Source: Piezodorus guildinii (lineage: Eukaryota; Arthropoda; Insecta; Hemiptera; Pentatomidae). From it: DNA of 64,000 bases. Where the stretch lies: assembly GCA_023052935.1 (NCBI GenBank), contig CM041292.1, positions 84,053,669-84,117,668 of the forward strand. Reading direction: 5' to 3'. Below are positions 1 through 11,402 of this stretch, piece after piece. A program made the position numbers and the translations under genes. Below the pieces are notes generated by a model. That model searched no databases and was not told the DNA's origin. It was given only the letters and a program-made list of their open reading frames with translations. Every line of letters begins with the position of its first letter. Position 1 is the first letter of the stretch.

Positions 1-2203
1 AACCTGGAAAGGATAAATCTCAAATGAATAACTACAGGCCAATTTCCCTAAGCAGCTGCTTGTGCAAACTTATGGAAAAAATGGTTAACAAGCGGCTACT
101 TTGGTATCTAGAACAGCATATGTTACTGTCTCCAGTGCAATGCGGATTTAGGAAAGGACGATCTACCGCTGACCACCTTGCCACATTGGAGGCCGAAATA
201 CTTGATACATTTATTAAAAAACAAGAAGCGATTGGGATATTTTTCGATATAGAGAAAGCGTACGACTCAGTCAGCAAAAATTTAATTCTCAAGCAATTGT
301 ACGACTGGGGATTCGGTGGGAACCTGCCAATCTTTATTAAAAATTTTCTATTTAATAGAATGATAAGAACAAGAATCGGCAATATTCTCTCTAATCCTAA
401 GGTATTAGAATGCGGAATTCCACAAGGGAGTGTCATTAGTTGTGTTCTTTTTGCCATAGCCATGAATACTATAACAGAAATAATACCCCGACCTGTGAAA
501 ACCTTCTTATTTGTTGATGATATCGCGATATTTTTAAGATTCTCGAATGCGGAGTGGGTGAAAACAATACTTCAAAACACGCTCAATAAACTACAAGTTT
601 GGGCTACAAAGAATAATTTTAAATTTTCTCCAGAGAAAACTAAATGCGTCCTTTTCTCAAGGAAACGGAAACCTACATGCACCCCAGTGCTGACTCTTGG
701 AACAAATGCGCTTAGGTTCACTAACGAAGTTAGGTTTCTTGGCTTAATAATAGACAAAAAGCTGAATTGGACCGGCCACATAAAGAACCTCAGGGAAGTA
801 TGCAGGAAAAGGCTTGATATTCTAAAGGTTCTTGCAGGAACATCCTGGGGAGCCGATAGGAAAAGTATGCTCATCGTATATAAGGCTCTAATTCAACCAA
901 AGCTCGATTATGGCTGTGTATCTTACTCATCGGCCAAAAGAACACACCTATTACTTCTAGACTCCGTCCATCACACCGGAATCCGCCTGGCAACTGGTGC
1001 CTTCCGAACATCGCCAATAATGAGTTTATGCTCTGAGTCCAGTATTCCACCTTTGATATTTAGAAGACAACAAATCATCTCATCATACCTTGCGAAACTC
1101 ATCCCGCAACACAATAACCCAGCATATCGTCATATTTTCTATCCAAAACATTGTCGAAATTATGATGCTAAACCTCGTTCTCCTGCTCCCCTAGGAGTTA
1201 GAGAAAGAGCAACGATTATGATGATCAAAAACGAAGTCGACAACACCAACATCAGATTGGAAAATCCACCATGGACCTAGACTCCACCAACCATAAACCT
1301 AAAACTCCAAGATCTTAAAGGAAAATTACCACAAAATTTGTTGATAAATGAATTCTACGCCATAGTCAATGAAACATATCGAGACAGTCATATCATATAT
1401 ATAATGATGGCTCCAAGACTGGAGACAAAGTAGGCTGCTCAGTCATCTCTGCCCAGGAGACCATAAAGTACAAGCTCCCATCCTTTGCCTCTGTACACAC
1501 CGCAGAGCTACAAGCTATTAGCTCAGGTTTGTTTACAGCCATCAATTCGGACAGGCGAGATATCATAATCTGTACAGATTCCTTAACATCCCTTAAGTCC
1601 CTGGGAAAACAATACTCAAAAAACAATGTTTTGAATACCATTAAAAAATATCTAGCCACATTAAAAGAGTTTGGAAAATATATCACCTTCATTTGGACAC
1701 CAGCCCATGTTCGAATACCAGGGAACGAAGCAGCTGACAAAGCAGCAAAAGAAGCTGCGCAACTGTCTACTTCACCGTTAAAAATGTTCGAGCTCCAAGA
1801 CTTGAAAAAATGGTTAAGAGATAAGGTCTTCAATGACTGGGAAACATCCTGGCAATCTGTGAGCCCTCGTAATAAACTGCGAGGAATCAAGAACACGACA
1901 AAACTCTGGAGAAGCTGCGTGAGGGGCACTAGAAGAGAAGAAGTAGTAATCACCAGGTTGCGAATCGGCCACTCGCGACTCACCCATGGCTACCTTATGG
2001 ATAGATCAGAGGAAACAAAATGCGTAAGATGCTCTACTCCGCTCACAATGCAACACATCTTAGAAGACTGTCCGCTGTACGCAGCTGCGTTTTCTTCTCG
2101 AGCCCTGCCTAGGAAACTGCCACCATTATTAGGTGATAATAAGCAGGTGCTCGATTTAGTCATAGAAGTCCTAAAAGAAATTCAGATTTACGATAAGGTA
2201 TAA
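1..2203 (+). pseudogene. I-like non-LTR retrotransposon: reverse transcriptase plus RNase H, 5' cut by window edge
   Basis: The reading frame is open from base 3, so the element continues left of the window. The RT part (to 1280) shows YRPISL, FDIEKAYDSV, GIPQGSV and the catalytic box FVDDIAIF, an F-for-Y variant of YxDD. In the same frame the tag at 1278-1280 is followed by further element-like sequence up to HIIY near 1400. There the frame slips at a short AT run, and RNase H continues in another frame to 2203. The RNase H residues are visible: DGSK near 1406, AELQAI near 1504, TDSL near 1575 and NEAAD near 1725. A C-x2-C-x7-H-x4-C cluster (CVRC...HILEDC) closes the protein. RT followed by RNase H and a terminal Cys/His cluster is typical of I/R1/LOA-type LINEs. 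One nonsense codon and one frameshift are the only clear breaks, so it is a fairly recent dead copy. Confidence 0.9.
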
Positions 2204-2460
2204 AGATATATGTTTAAAAAAAATAATAAATAATTAAATAAAAATAAAAAAATTAAAAATTAAAAAAATAAATAAATAAACAAAAAAAAATATTAAAAAA
2301 AATTAAAAAATAATAAAATAAAAATAAATAAACAGTGTAAAAGGAAAAGATATATACATATAATAAAATATAGATACATAAATTTAAAAATAAATAAAAG
2401 ACAAAATGATAAACAAAAGAAAATAAAGAAAAAAAAAATTTTAATTATTATTAATTTAAG
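2204..2460 (+). repeat. A-rich 3' tail and untranslated end of the I-like LINE
   Basis: Directly after the RNase H stop the strand becomes almost pure A with scattered T (AAATAAATAAATAAA runs). This is the usual look of an aged LINE tail. No clean target-site duplication can be matched because the 5' end is outside the window. Confidence 0.6.
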
Positions 2461-2539
2461 TCTATCATTATCAACTATGCATTGTAAAGAAATTATACAG
2501 GTAATTATTCTAAATTAAGAAATAATATATTGAGTAAAC

Positions 2540-2870
2540 GATTTACGGGCGTAATAATCTAGAAATTTATCGCCCTAAAACACCTTACCTACCTATAAAT
2601 GAAAAGTAATGCGATCATGAAATTTTCGAATTTGAGATTTCAATGGAAATACACGTGTTATTGAACCATGTGTCCAAATGACCAAGTCCAACAAAAAAGG
2701 TGTGTGTGTGTGTGGGTGTATGTTTGAATTTTGAATAAACACGCTATATCGATGTAAAATATAATGGGCTTTAATATCATTAGATTTCATTCTGATTGAA
2801 ATAGTCTGACGGGGTATAAAGGCCGATATTTTAAAGTTTCTTACTCCAAAGTACCTTTAATTTTGTAAAT
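2540..2870 (-). repeat. Interspersed repeat family D, copy 1
   Basis: Read on the minus strand this resembles 40370-40915 and 46300-46795 in the same order of blocks. Shared blocks are the TCAGACTATTT word, AAACGTGTATTTCC and a (CA)n run, here seen as tgtgtgtg at 2700-2713. A short block at 2545-2595 (GGGCGTAATAATCT) recurs at 49500-49550. No coding capacity is visible. Confidence 0.55.
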
Positions 2871-4159
2871 TACATAAAAATAACTGTATCATCTTTTTAT
2901 CATTGATAAAAAAACAGGTAAATATATAATTTGAACGAATTCGATATCAAAATAAAAGAGAAAACTGCAAAAATATTGTTTTAATGATTGTTTTTGTTTT
3001 TGAACTTGAGAACAGTAATAAACATGTATAATATACCTTTGGAAAGCTAATGATTTTAGAAAAGGTATAATCTTATACACAAGCTTGTAAAAGTTAATAC
3101 AGAGTAATGAAAAGCCGATAAAAATAACTGATTGTTTTAAATAACAATAGAAACACAAGTTTATATAAAAATTCAATTTAATGAATTTTTTTTTAAATTT
3201 ATTTATATCTCTTAATATATATTTAAAAATTCTTAAATTGATTTTAACAACTTAAGTAAGTGAATGTCGTGTGTTGCGCGCATCATATTTTTTAAAATTT
3301 TACATTAATATTGGAGGGATATGGGGGTATCCTAAATGTTGTACAGTGATTCAATTAGGTTAAATATATCCTACAATTAATTACAAATAAATTGACTATA
3401 ATTATTATCTATAAAAGTTTGTCATTAATAACAATTTTATTTTAATGATTGTATTCAGCGCCCAGCAGTGTTTATTTTGTTTCAAAAGGAACGATACGGC
3501 AAAATTTTTATAATTCCTAAATTTTTGTTTTTGTTTTTTGTTTTTAGTAATAACCACTAAAATATCTGAACATAAATTTAAACATTACGTAACTCACTTA
3601 AAAATAAAGTGAGAACTCCATAACTGCAAATGATTTTCTTAACACGTTTAATTTAAAAGCCCCCACCACCGTATGATACATTGTAGGGCAGTTAAACACG
3701 CTTTAATCTGTAGCTTATCTGTTCGTAATGGATGTTATCGAATATTTCGAATTTCTTTTTTTTTCCACTCTTAGCTAACAACAAACTACTTGAAAATTCA
3801 AACTACTATATTAAAGTTAATTCTTAAGTACCTCGTGTTTGTTCGAACATTAGTTAACGGAGATTATGACTGGATTGTTGATTCGTCTTATCTCCATTAA
3901 TTGGTAATTCATTTTGATCATATTCCTATCATTACTTATGTTCGTGTTATCTGGATAATGTACCAACTTAACTTAGCAATACTTAATATAACTCAAAAAG
4001 TAAATAAGTAATAATATATATGTTACATATGATAGTAATAATCCATTTATTGAATAATATGTATAAACAATAATTAATGTCTGCGGTGAATTGCATCATA
4101 TAATAATAAAACAGTTCATTCATATAGCATAACAGTTATTTAGATAATATTAATAAATT
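2871..4159. other. AT-rich stretch, no gene seen
   Basis: No convincing ORF. The word AAGTAAGTGAATGTCGTGTG at 3253-3275 recurs at 29744-29763 and, inverted, near 40055-40080, so it marks another dispersed repeat module. The rest is featureless AT-rich sequence. Confidence 0.4.
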
Positions 4160-4805
4160 TGGTGGCGATCTTGGTGATATTGATGTATCAGGGCATACTT
4201 TTGAACACGTTGAGAAATTCAAGTATTTAGGTTCAATGATAACAAGAAAAAATGAAATCCAGGAAGAAATAAAGTCCCGGTTAAAGGTGGGAAATGCGTG
4301 TTATTATTCAGTAGCTAAGTTACTTAGTTCGCGGCTTCTATCTAAAAACTTAAAGGTTAGAATTTATAAAACTATTATTCTTCCGACGGTTCTTTACGGA
4401 TGTGAAACGTGGCCGCTTACTTTGAAGGATGAACAACGGCTTAAGGTGTTCGAAAATTAGGTACTGCGTAAAATATTTGGTCCAAAGAGAGATGAGGCCA
4501 CTGGGGAGTTTAAAAGGTTGCACAACGTGGAATTGCGGGACTTGTATCCTGTGAATATAATTGATTTGATAGTATCTCGGAGACTCAAATAGGCGAGTAA
4601 AGTTGTTGGGCTCGATGAAGAGCGGATTCCGAGAAAGTTGGTATTCGCTGAACCGACTAGTAGGCGTCCAAAAGACAGGCCGAAGCGTCGATGGGAGGAT
4701 TGCGTTAAGGCTGATCTCGGGGGCTTGGGCTTGAACGGTGAACATTGGACGAGTCTGTGTAGGCGGAATTTGGTGGTATCGGCATCGAACCTTCGGGTTC
4801 GCTAA
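4160..4805 (+). pseudogene. RTE-type LINE, reverse transcriptase C-terminal relic
   Basis: One frame runs from about 4160 to the natural stop at 4803-4805 with two internal stops only, at 4458-4460 and 4590-4592. It shows FKYLGS, then ILPTVLYGCETW, VLRKIFGPKRDE and the basic end RPKRRWEDCV. These are hallmarks of the thumb and C-terminus of RTE-like endonuclease/reverse transcriptases common in insects. The catalytic palm domain is missing, so the copy is 5' truncated. The second stop replaces the expected Trp of the RL(K)W motif (TGG to TAG). A more decayed copy of the same family lies at 47215-47572. Confidence 0.85.
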
Positions 4806-4904
4806 GCCTATTAATAAATTTTTAATGACTACTTTATTCAGCATTAATAGCTAATCTTAGATCGTCGTAGTACACAGGACATAAATGTAAAAAATACATA
4901 GTGT

Positions 4905-5697
4905 TAGATCATACTTTTAAATTAGGTACACATTCTTAGTTTTAGTTTTATATCTTATAACAACTTACATTACATAAATTAATGTTACTTTAAATATGAC
5001 AGAAACTCGACTCTATGAAGTCACTTTTGTAATATTATTTTGGTGTTTCTGTAACAATACTTGTTCCAGTAACTAGAATTATCAATCTACGTGAATTCAG
5101 TATCATTGGTATCATACTAATATTATTTATTGAAAACAAAAAATATATATAATCTGCTACCCTCAAGATTAATAAATATTAATGTTTTAAGAAACCATTC
5201 ATTCTAAATACACAAAACGGAAAAAACAAAAAAACAACAAAACAGATAAGTAAATATTTTTAATCTTAGATAAGTAAATAAAATAATTAATCTTAGATTA
5301 TACTTTAAAATTATCTTGATATTCTAAGTCTTCTATCTTATAACAATACATTAAATAATTTACATAAGATACATTAATGTTCTTCTTGATAAAAAAAATC
5401 AAAATTAAATAACGAAATATTTTTACTTTCAATGACAGAAACCCATTAGGTAACCAACTCTATGAAGTAACTTTTGTAATATTATTTTGGTGTTTTCCGT
5501 AGTAATACTTGTAAAAATAACTAGAACTATCTATCTACGTGAATTCAGTATCTTTGATATCATACTAATATTATTTATCGAAAACAAAAGATATATATAA
5601 TCTGTTACCCTCAAGATTAATAAATATTAATGTTTTAGGAAACCATTCATTCCAAACACACAGAACAGAAAAAAAAAAACAGATAAGTAAATATAAC
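4905..5697. repeat. Tandem duplication of a unit of about 440 bp
   Basis: The block from about 4905 to 5290 recurs in the same order and orientation at about 5292 to 5697. For example TATGAAGT(C/A)ACTTTTGTAA is at 5014 and at 5461, and AGATAAGTAAATAT at 5244 and at 5681. The offset is 437-447 bp, with substitutions and small indels. No ORF is seen. From 5700 to 6084 the sequence is plain AT-rich DNA. Confidence 0.8.
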
Positions 5698-6084
5698 AAA
5701 ATAAAATGTAGAAATAAATCAACAACTAAGGAAATAAAAAAATAAATAAAAAAAGTAAAAATAAACTAAACAGCCTTGACCACATTCTTACCTACATACA
5801 ATATTCACATTCTGTCCTATATCTAAAATTATTTCATGCAGAATAGTGGGATAGGCACAATAGATTTTTTTATTGCGTTGCAAATAGAAGTATGCAATTG
5901 CTTATAATTATCATGATTATTATTTTTATTATTTTTTTTTTATTTAATGATATTACAATCTCTCCTAATTAGGAAATTTATAATAGTGATCAATTACAAA
6001 GTTTATAAAATATTAACAAAACTATAAAATAATATGCAACAAAGAATTAATAAAATATTTACAAAGTCTAGAAGTGATACATAG

Positions 6085-6200
6085 TGGTAGAGAGTGATGA
6101 CCATACTCTGTAAAATCTCATCGAGAACCGTGAATATATTCTAAGAGATTACACCACGCGGCCAAGAGGCCTACACGGCCTGTCGCGCCAGAGAAAAAAA
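6085..6200 (+). mobile_element. SINE-A fragment, 5' truncated
   Basis: This matches the tail half of the tRNA-derived SINE-A seen complete on the minus strand at 47950-48216 and 12890-13166. Shared blocks include GATTACACCACGCGGCCAAG and GGCCTGTCGCGCCA. The tRNA-like head is absent. Confidence 0.65.
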
Positions 6201-6214
6201 ATAAAGTAAAAAAA

Positions 6215-6775
6215 TAAGTCATACAATCCTTGAACATACAGCACATTGAGTGGAAAATCTAGCCAATGCTAGAGCTCCACTATACATGTTTACAAGAGGT
6301 CTCGAGGCCGTTTTAATCTTTTAGGTGGATGGTAAGGGTGTGTGAAGCTGATGAAATAATGTCTAAAATAAATGGAATATTTAGGTCGTGGTGTAAGGTA
6401 TGGTTGGTAACATAATAAGGAGCATTAACTATTGTTCGGAGGGCTTTGGATTGGAAGGATTGAAGCGTTTGATGTTAGAAAATTTGGCTGTCCCCCAGAG
6501 TTCAAGTCCGTAGGTCCACATAGGTTTTAGTACTGTCTTCTATATTAGCAATTTGTTTTCAATAGATAGTTTAAAATTTCTGTTCAATAGTCTTTATAAT
6601 TGGTCAAATCTTCGATTAAGTTCTTGTCGTTTAAGTTCAGTATGCGATATATAAGTTTCTAAGTTCTGAGTTTCGGGTCTTTTGTATAGAAGGAAGCCAA
6701 GACACCGGACTGCGTCAGAAAAAAGGAGCGGAATGGAGTTAAAGATAACTGGAGGGCATCATGATTGTTTAAAAT
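6215..6775 (-). pseudogene. Jockey-like LINE, RT C-terminal relic
   Basis: The minus strand translates with several stops to a thumb/C-terminal segment: NLCGPTDLNSGGQ (upstream), IVNAPYYVTNHTLHHDL and RLKRPRDLL. This parallels the Jockey fragment at 54937-55482, which has ILNAPYFVTNKLIHKDLN and RLKRRWPRDLL. It belongs to a related but different, older subfamily. Confidence 0.7.
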
Positions 6776-6789
6776 AAATTATTCATGAG

Positions 6790-7110
6790 GGACTTACTAA
6801 GTGCCAATAATTAGTTAAAAAATGTTTAACTATACATTTATCCATACTTTTTTAAATTCATTTATTTAATCAATAATTCAAAAATTCTCATTATACCACA
6901 GGTGCCAGAATGATGTGACTATGAAAATTTCCAATATGAGACAAAACAGAGTGAATTCCAAATTTCCAAAATCTAATAAATTTATAGATTATAAGAACGT
7001 TATCAATAATTAATAAATTCAAAAATATACAAAAAATAAATCAACTGACCAGGAATTATAAAACGCTAGAAAAAAAAAATTCAATTCCTAAAAAGGAATG
7101 TATACAACTC
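6790..7110. other. AT-rich stretch, nothing seen
   Basis: No ORF, RNA gene or recognisable repeat was found between the Jockey relic and the next retrotransposon 3' end. Confidence 0.4.
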
Positions 7111-7117
7111 TCTTTTT

Positions 7118-7240
7118 TTAAATATTTATTTATTGAGATATATTACATTTTGTTTCAGAATGAACAATAGTAATAGTGATATGAGACCATATTTATACAA
7201 TGTCCACATTCATACAATCTAATACTCTAAATTCTTCAAA
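7118..7240 (-). repeat. Short retrotransposon 3' end, copy 1
   Basis: Read on the minus strand it ends in ATCTCAATAAAT before an A-rich tail, so an AATAAA signal sits just upstream of the tail. The same sequence recurs at 14664-14780. Probably the 3' terminus of a LINE whose body was lost by truncation. Confidence 0.5.
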
Positions 7241-7261
7241 TAGTGGGTATAGAAAAAAAAA

Positions 7262-7358
7262 ATACAATTAAAGTTTTTTTTTTTTTTTTTTTTTTTTTTC
7301 TTTCTTATCCTCCAACTTTATTTACAAAATAAATACACAAACATACAATTAAAGTTTT
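7262..7358 (-). mobile_element. Minimal poly(A) retrocopy flanked by a 16-bp direct repeat
   Basis: The direct repeat ATACAATTAAAGTTTT lies at 7262-7277 and 7343-7358. Between them on the minus strand is about 40 bp containing AAATAAAG, followed by a run of about 26 A. This is the layout expected of an extremely truncated LINE-mobilised transcript: polyadenylation signal, poly(A), target-site duplication. The source transcript is not identifiable by eye. Confidence 0.6.
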
Positions 7359-7373
7359 AAAAAAATAACAATT

Positions 7374-7448
<75 letters not shown>

Positions 7449-7634
7449 CCCCATGGGAGTTGAGTGTTGAAAATCAAAAATAGAGGAAGGAATATGGGAT
7501 CTCTTTTTCTGCATTACATGCATTATAAGAGGGGAGAGAGGATACAAAATTTTCGGTATATGGGAGCGATGGGAGTCACGTCTAGTGATGGGGCTCACTA
7601 GTCTTTCTGAGTCAGTTAGTCAAGTTATGGTTTC

Positions 7635-9703
7635 TCAGTCTAGTCTGAGGGTCCGTACATAGTCTTGCCAGCGCTGTGGCCGTCCTGTCGGAGTCAGTGT
7701 GTTAAACAGTGGGTTCGTGCAGTACCGGAGACTATCAAAGAATTTGATATGTCTCCGGGAGATGAACTCTGTCACGGTCGGAAGTTCGAAGGTGTCGTGT
7801 ATTTGGTCTGTCTTCGTCCTCTGTAGAGAAGTATGCCTCACTATTCGTCTCAGCACTCCATTTTGAAACTGCTGGAGCTTTTTTGCTATAGTTGGCGATA
7901 TATTAGTTAACATCGGTGCTCCGTATAGGAGGGCCGGTCTAATTAATGATTTATATATTAATATTTTCAGGCGGAGGGATAGATTCGGTGATGTTAGTAA
8001 ATGATTTAGTCGATAGGACTTGGTCCTAGCCGAGCTAATCTTTTTGAGGCAGTGATTAGACAATTTGAGGTGCCTATCAAGGGTGATGCCCAGGTAAACG
8101 ATCCTATTGGCTGGCTTGTTTTTGATTCCCGCTACCTCGTAGGTCTTCGGTAGACGGCGCTTATTCTTCTGGAAAGAAAAAATAATACAGTCGGTCTTCT
8201 TGGGATTAACTGTAATATTTAATCTCTCCAGCTTTTTTGTTATCTCATTACAAGCCAACTCCGCCTGATGTAGAGCTGTCTCTGCGTTCATCGAGCTACT
8301 GTAAATCGCAATGTCGTCGGTATAGGCCGCTACAGTAGCTGTTTTGTATTTTGCTCCAACAGTTTCAGCTGTGTATATAGAGAATAGTACTGGTGATAGC
8401 ACAGACCCTTGAGGAACTCCGCAGGTGAGGTCGATTTCCTCGGAGAAGGCTCCGCCAACCATCACTTCTATCTTACGCTCCTGGAGAAATGAACGCAAGA
8501 GGGTGTAGAGCTGCTCCGGAAACTCGTTGTCCTGCAGTGTCTTACATAGTAGACTATGGGACACTGAGTCGAACGCCTCCGTGCAGTCTATTGATATCAT
8601 TGCAGTGGCGTCATTTTTGAAGGAGCTCTTGCTCACTTCCGCTTGTAGCTTCGCCAGATGGTGATCCGGGCAGAGTCCGGCCTGAAAGCCGGTCTGTTCC
8701 GGTGGGATTAAGGCTACCTCTGAGCAATACGTCTTGAGATAATTAAGGATAATTTTCTCAAAAATTTTGCCCAGGTGTGGAAGCAAGCTGATCGGCCTGT
8801 AGTCGGCTGGCTGGGCTCCATTCTTCGCGGGTTTCAATAGCGGGAAAAGGATAGCTCTTTTCCATGCCTCGGGGAAGTATCTCAGCCTGAGACAGGAGTT
8901 GTAGAGGTTAGTCAAATGAGCTAAGCCCCTCCTTGGTAACTGTTTTAACAATACAGTCTGTATCCCGTCATGGCCTGGGGCTCTATTCCCCCTCGAACGA
9001 CGGAGAATTGCCTTAAGCTGTTTCGGGGACACATACATGTAATTGTTTCCTATTTCTTCAATTGGAATTTCAGTGGGGGTCCCTGTTCGTTGTTTTATTT
9101 TTCCACAGTAGTGATCCGCAAACTTCTTTGCCTGCTCTTCGTCTGTCAACAATCTGTCTCCATCATGAAGGACTCTAGAGCTTCGTTTTCTTGTGCTTGA
9201 CTTAAGTAGCTTCCAGAACTTTTTGTGGTCGCCGTGCGTAGCCCGTAGCTTCTCATGCCACTGTGCAGTCCGCCATTGTTTCATGAGGTTTCGGATCTGA
9301 GTGGTAAGTGAATTTACCACTGTCTTCACCTCATGATCTCTGGTCCTGTACCACTTATTCTTCCACTTATTGCGCAAGGCGATAAGTGGAAGAATATGAT
9401 CTGGCGGAGGGCGCAGAGCTGGCGGAAGTGGCGTGAACTTCGGGATGGCTACGTCGGCGGCATTTTTGATAATTTCAGTGAAGGAAATAATATAATCGTC
9501 TATTTCTATCTTTGTCCTTAGGGGAGAGACTGTTGACAGTTTGCGATGGACCTGCGCTTTATAGGCCTCCCAGTCTGCCTCTGAGTACTTGTATTTCGAT
9601 GGTGGAGGGGCTGGTGCCTCGCCGTCAACCAAGTAAAGCACAGGCCTATGGTCGGATATCTCGTTGTCCAGCACTAAGCAGTCAAGAAAGCGATGTGGCT
9701 GTC
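7635..9703 (-). pseudogene. Jockey ORF2, reverse transcriptase part
   Basis: The long frame (679 codons from its first Met) starts inside the endonuclease end and carries SDHRPVLYL, the last endonuclease motif. It continues with YRPISLLPHLGKIFEK, IDCTEAFDSV, GVPQGSVLSP and the catalytic box YTDDIAIY (residues about 453-460). The thumb includes YLGITLDRHL and LIRPALLYG. It stops without RNase H, as in Jockey. The domain is uninterrupted and all visible catalytic residues are present, so the RT itself could still fold. It is separated from its endonuclease by a frameshift near 9725-9745. Confidence 0.88.
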
Positions 9704-10270
9704 TCGTGAGCAGGAGATCAATGTGGATTTTCGCGTCCGGTCAGTCTTATGTCTGAGGGTATGGGTAGGTGGGTGCACCACAGTAAACGAAGTTTTTAAG
9801 ATCATTCTCCCAGCTTTATTGCTGGAATTGTTGTTCCAGACGGTGTGCCGAGCGTTGAGATCACCAATCACCCAATGATTAGTTTTCTTAGCACACTCGT
9901 TCAGTAGATGAGAGAACTCTACTGGTGAAGTACGGGGTCTCCTGTATAATCCATTGATAATGGTAGGCTTATTATCCAGGAGTACCTGCACCGTTTTGTG
10001 ATGTATTCTACGGTCTCTGATAGCCACTGATGGTGGGAGCTCCCTCCATCTCGTTCCTTGGCGAATGGCTATCAGGACCCCTCCTGCTTTGTCCGTTGGT
10101 TGATCGCCTGTTAGTTCATAGCCTGGCAGGCGCATGCGCTGAGGATTCACTCTAGAGTCGGTGAGGATCACTACAGTGGGATGGGTCTGTGCTATTAAGG
10201 CATAAATCTCTGTAATTTTAGGCATAAGTCCGTCCGTATTGAAATTAAGTATAGTAAGTTGTCCATTCAT
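9674..10270 (-). pseudogene. Jockey ORF2, apurinic-like endonuclease part
   Basis: This frame starts with ATG at 10270 overlapping the ORF1 stop. It shows the endonuclease motifs LNFNTDGL (N-terminal), VVILTDSRV, GGVLIAIRQ, GLYRRP and the catalytic GDLNARHTVWNN. It then runs out of frame: its last residues are non-homologous, while the alternative frame over 9674-9740 reads HIDLLLTRQPHRFLDCLVLD and joins the RT frame. One insertion or deletion of a base near 9725-9745 explains both frames. In an intact element this is the nickase that primes target-primed reverse transcription. Confidence 0.85.
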
Positions 10271-11402
10271 GTCTGTATGATACTTTTAAAGAGATTGACT
10301 AGTTGGTTTGAGTTCTCGGTCAGTTTGTCTATGGCCTTGATGATATATTCCGCCCAGGGGGGAGTTATATCATTTCGGGCCCTGTTCGAATACGAGTTGT
10401 CTGTCTGGTGAAGACGAGGTGAGGGTGGGGGATGAGCCTGGTCTCCCATTGGCCCGCTAGCTGCAGGCTGGTCGAGCTGTGTCTGTCTGGATGAGGTGTT
10501 GGACCGGCTTGTTGTAGGCTGGTTTGTCGAATGGGCACTCTTCATCTTCAAACCTGCCCTCTCTTTAAACTTCTTAATCTTCTCCATAAGAGCTGTTCTA
10601 AATTTGCACCCTGTAAAAGATGCAACGTGGGTTTCCCCACAGTTCGCACACTTTACCGGGGCTACTGCTCTCGGGCAATCAGAGATGGGGTGTGGATTTT
10701 GTATCACCTGGAGTTTGGCAATGTCCTCAAGTTTGGTGGTGTTTGAAGTGGTGAGTAGAATAAGGGGCAGGTCGCTCTTCTTTCCGTCCTTATCACTCTT
10801 CTTCATCCTTCTGACGTCTAATACACCCTGGAGTCGCTGATTCAGCTCCTGCGTAATGTCATCCACGTTGTGATCGATGTCCAGATCATAGATCACATAT
10901 TTTCTGGTTTTGGGGCCCCCACTTGATGAGTAAGTATGGTAGGGGGTTTCTTTATTCTGTAGGAGGGCAGTGATGCCCCTATGAATTTCCATGGTATTAG
11001 GAAAGACCCTAACACCGTCTTTGGTCTTCTGTATTTCAAAACCCTCGAAACCGGCAGCCTGAAGCTCTCCGACCGCACTAAGGGTACTCGTTACCCCACT
11101 AATCACAATTGGCGGGGGTCGTTTGCTAGCGGCACTCTTGTCAACCGCACTATTATTCGCACTTTCACTTAATATAGAGAACTGTTGGTGGTACTCACTG
11201 TGAAATTGGTTGCGGAGTTTACAATACGGCAGATCCTTTTCGGTTTGACCCAATCGCCGTCTTCTGTTCCTTTCGAGGTTTCTTTTCTTCTCGTAGAGGT
11301 CGCTGGTGCTGCTAATTCTGAGGTCCGTGGTGATGCTGGTCTGGGAGCAGTGCCAGAGATCGCGGTATCCTCCATTTTCTTCACACCTTTGCTTTTACTC
11401 AT
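10267..11402 (-). pseudogene. Jockey ORF1 (gag-like nucleic-acid-binding protein)
   Basis: The 5' portion (start MSKSKGVKK, about 11402) is rich in Ser/Thr/Pro and basic residues. The larger portion (11253-10267) carries a mid domain with GFEGFEIQKTKDGVRVFP and YDLDIDHNVDDI, typical of Jockey Gag. A zinc knuckle follows, CANCGETHVASFTGC (C-x2-C-x4-H-x6-C). The preceding knuckle is incomplete: HPISDC remains but its first two Cys are not visible. The two portions are in different frames, which puts a frameshift between about 11250 and 11170. The protein would bind element RNA in the ribonucleoprotein. Confidence 0.8.

Noticed and set aside
32..463. 143-codon minus ORF opposite the first RT
   Set aside because: A shadow of the I-like RT frame. 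The plus frame has the RT motifs.
4350..4844. 164-codon minus ORF
   Set aside because: Antisense shadow of the RTE relic, whose plus frame carries the recognisable motifs.
7305..7598. 97-codon minus ORF with a long poly-Lys run
   Set aside because: It is the translation of the Jockey poly(A) tail and 3' UTR, not a gene.
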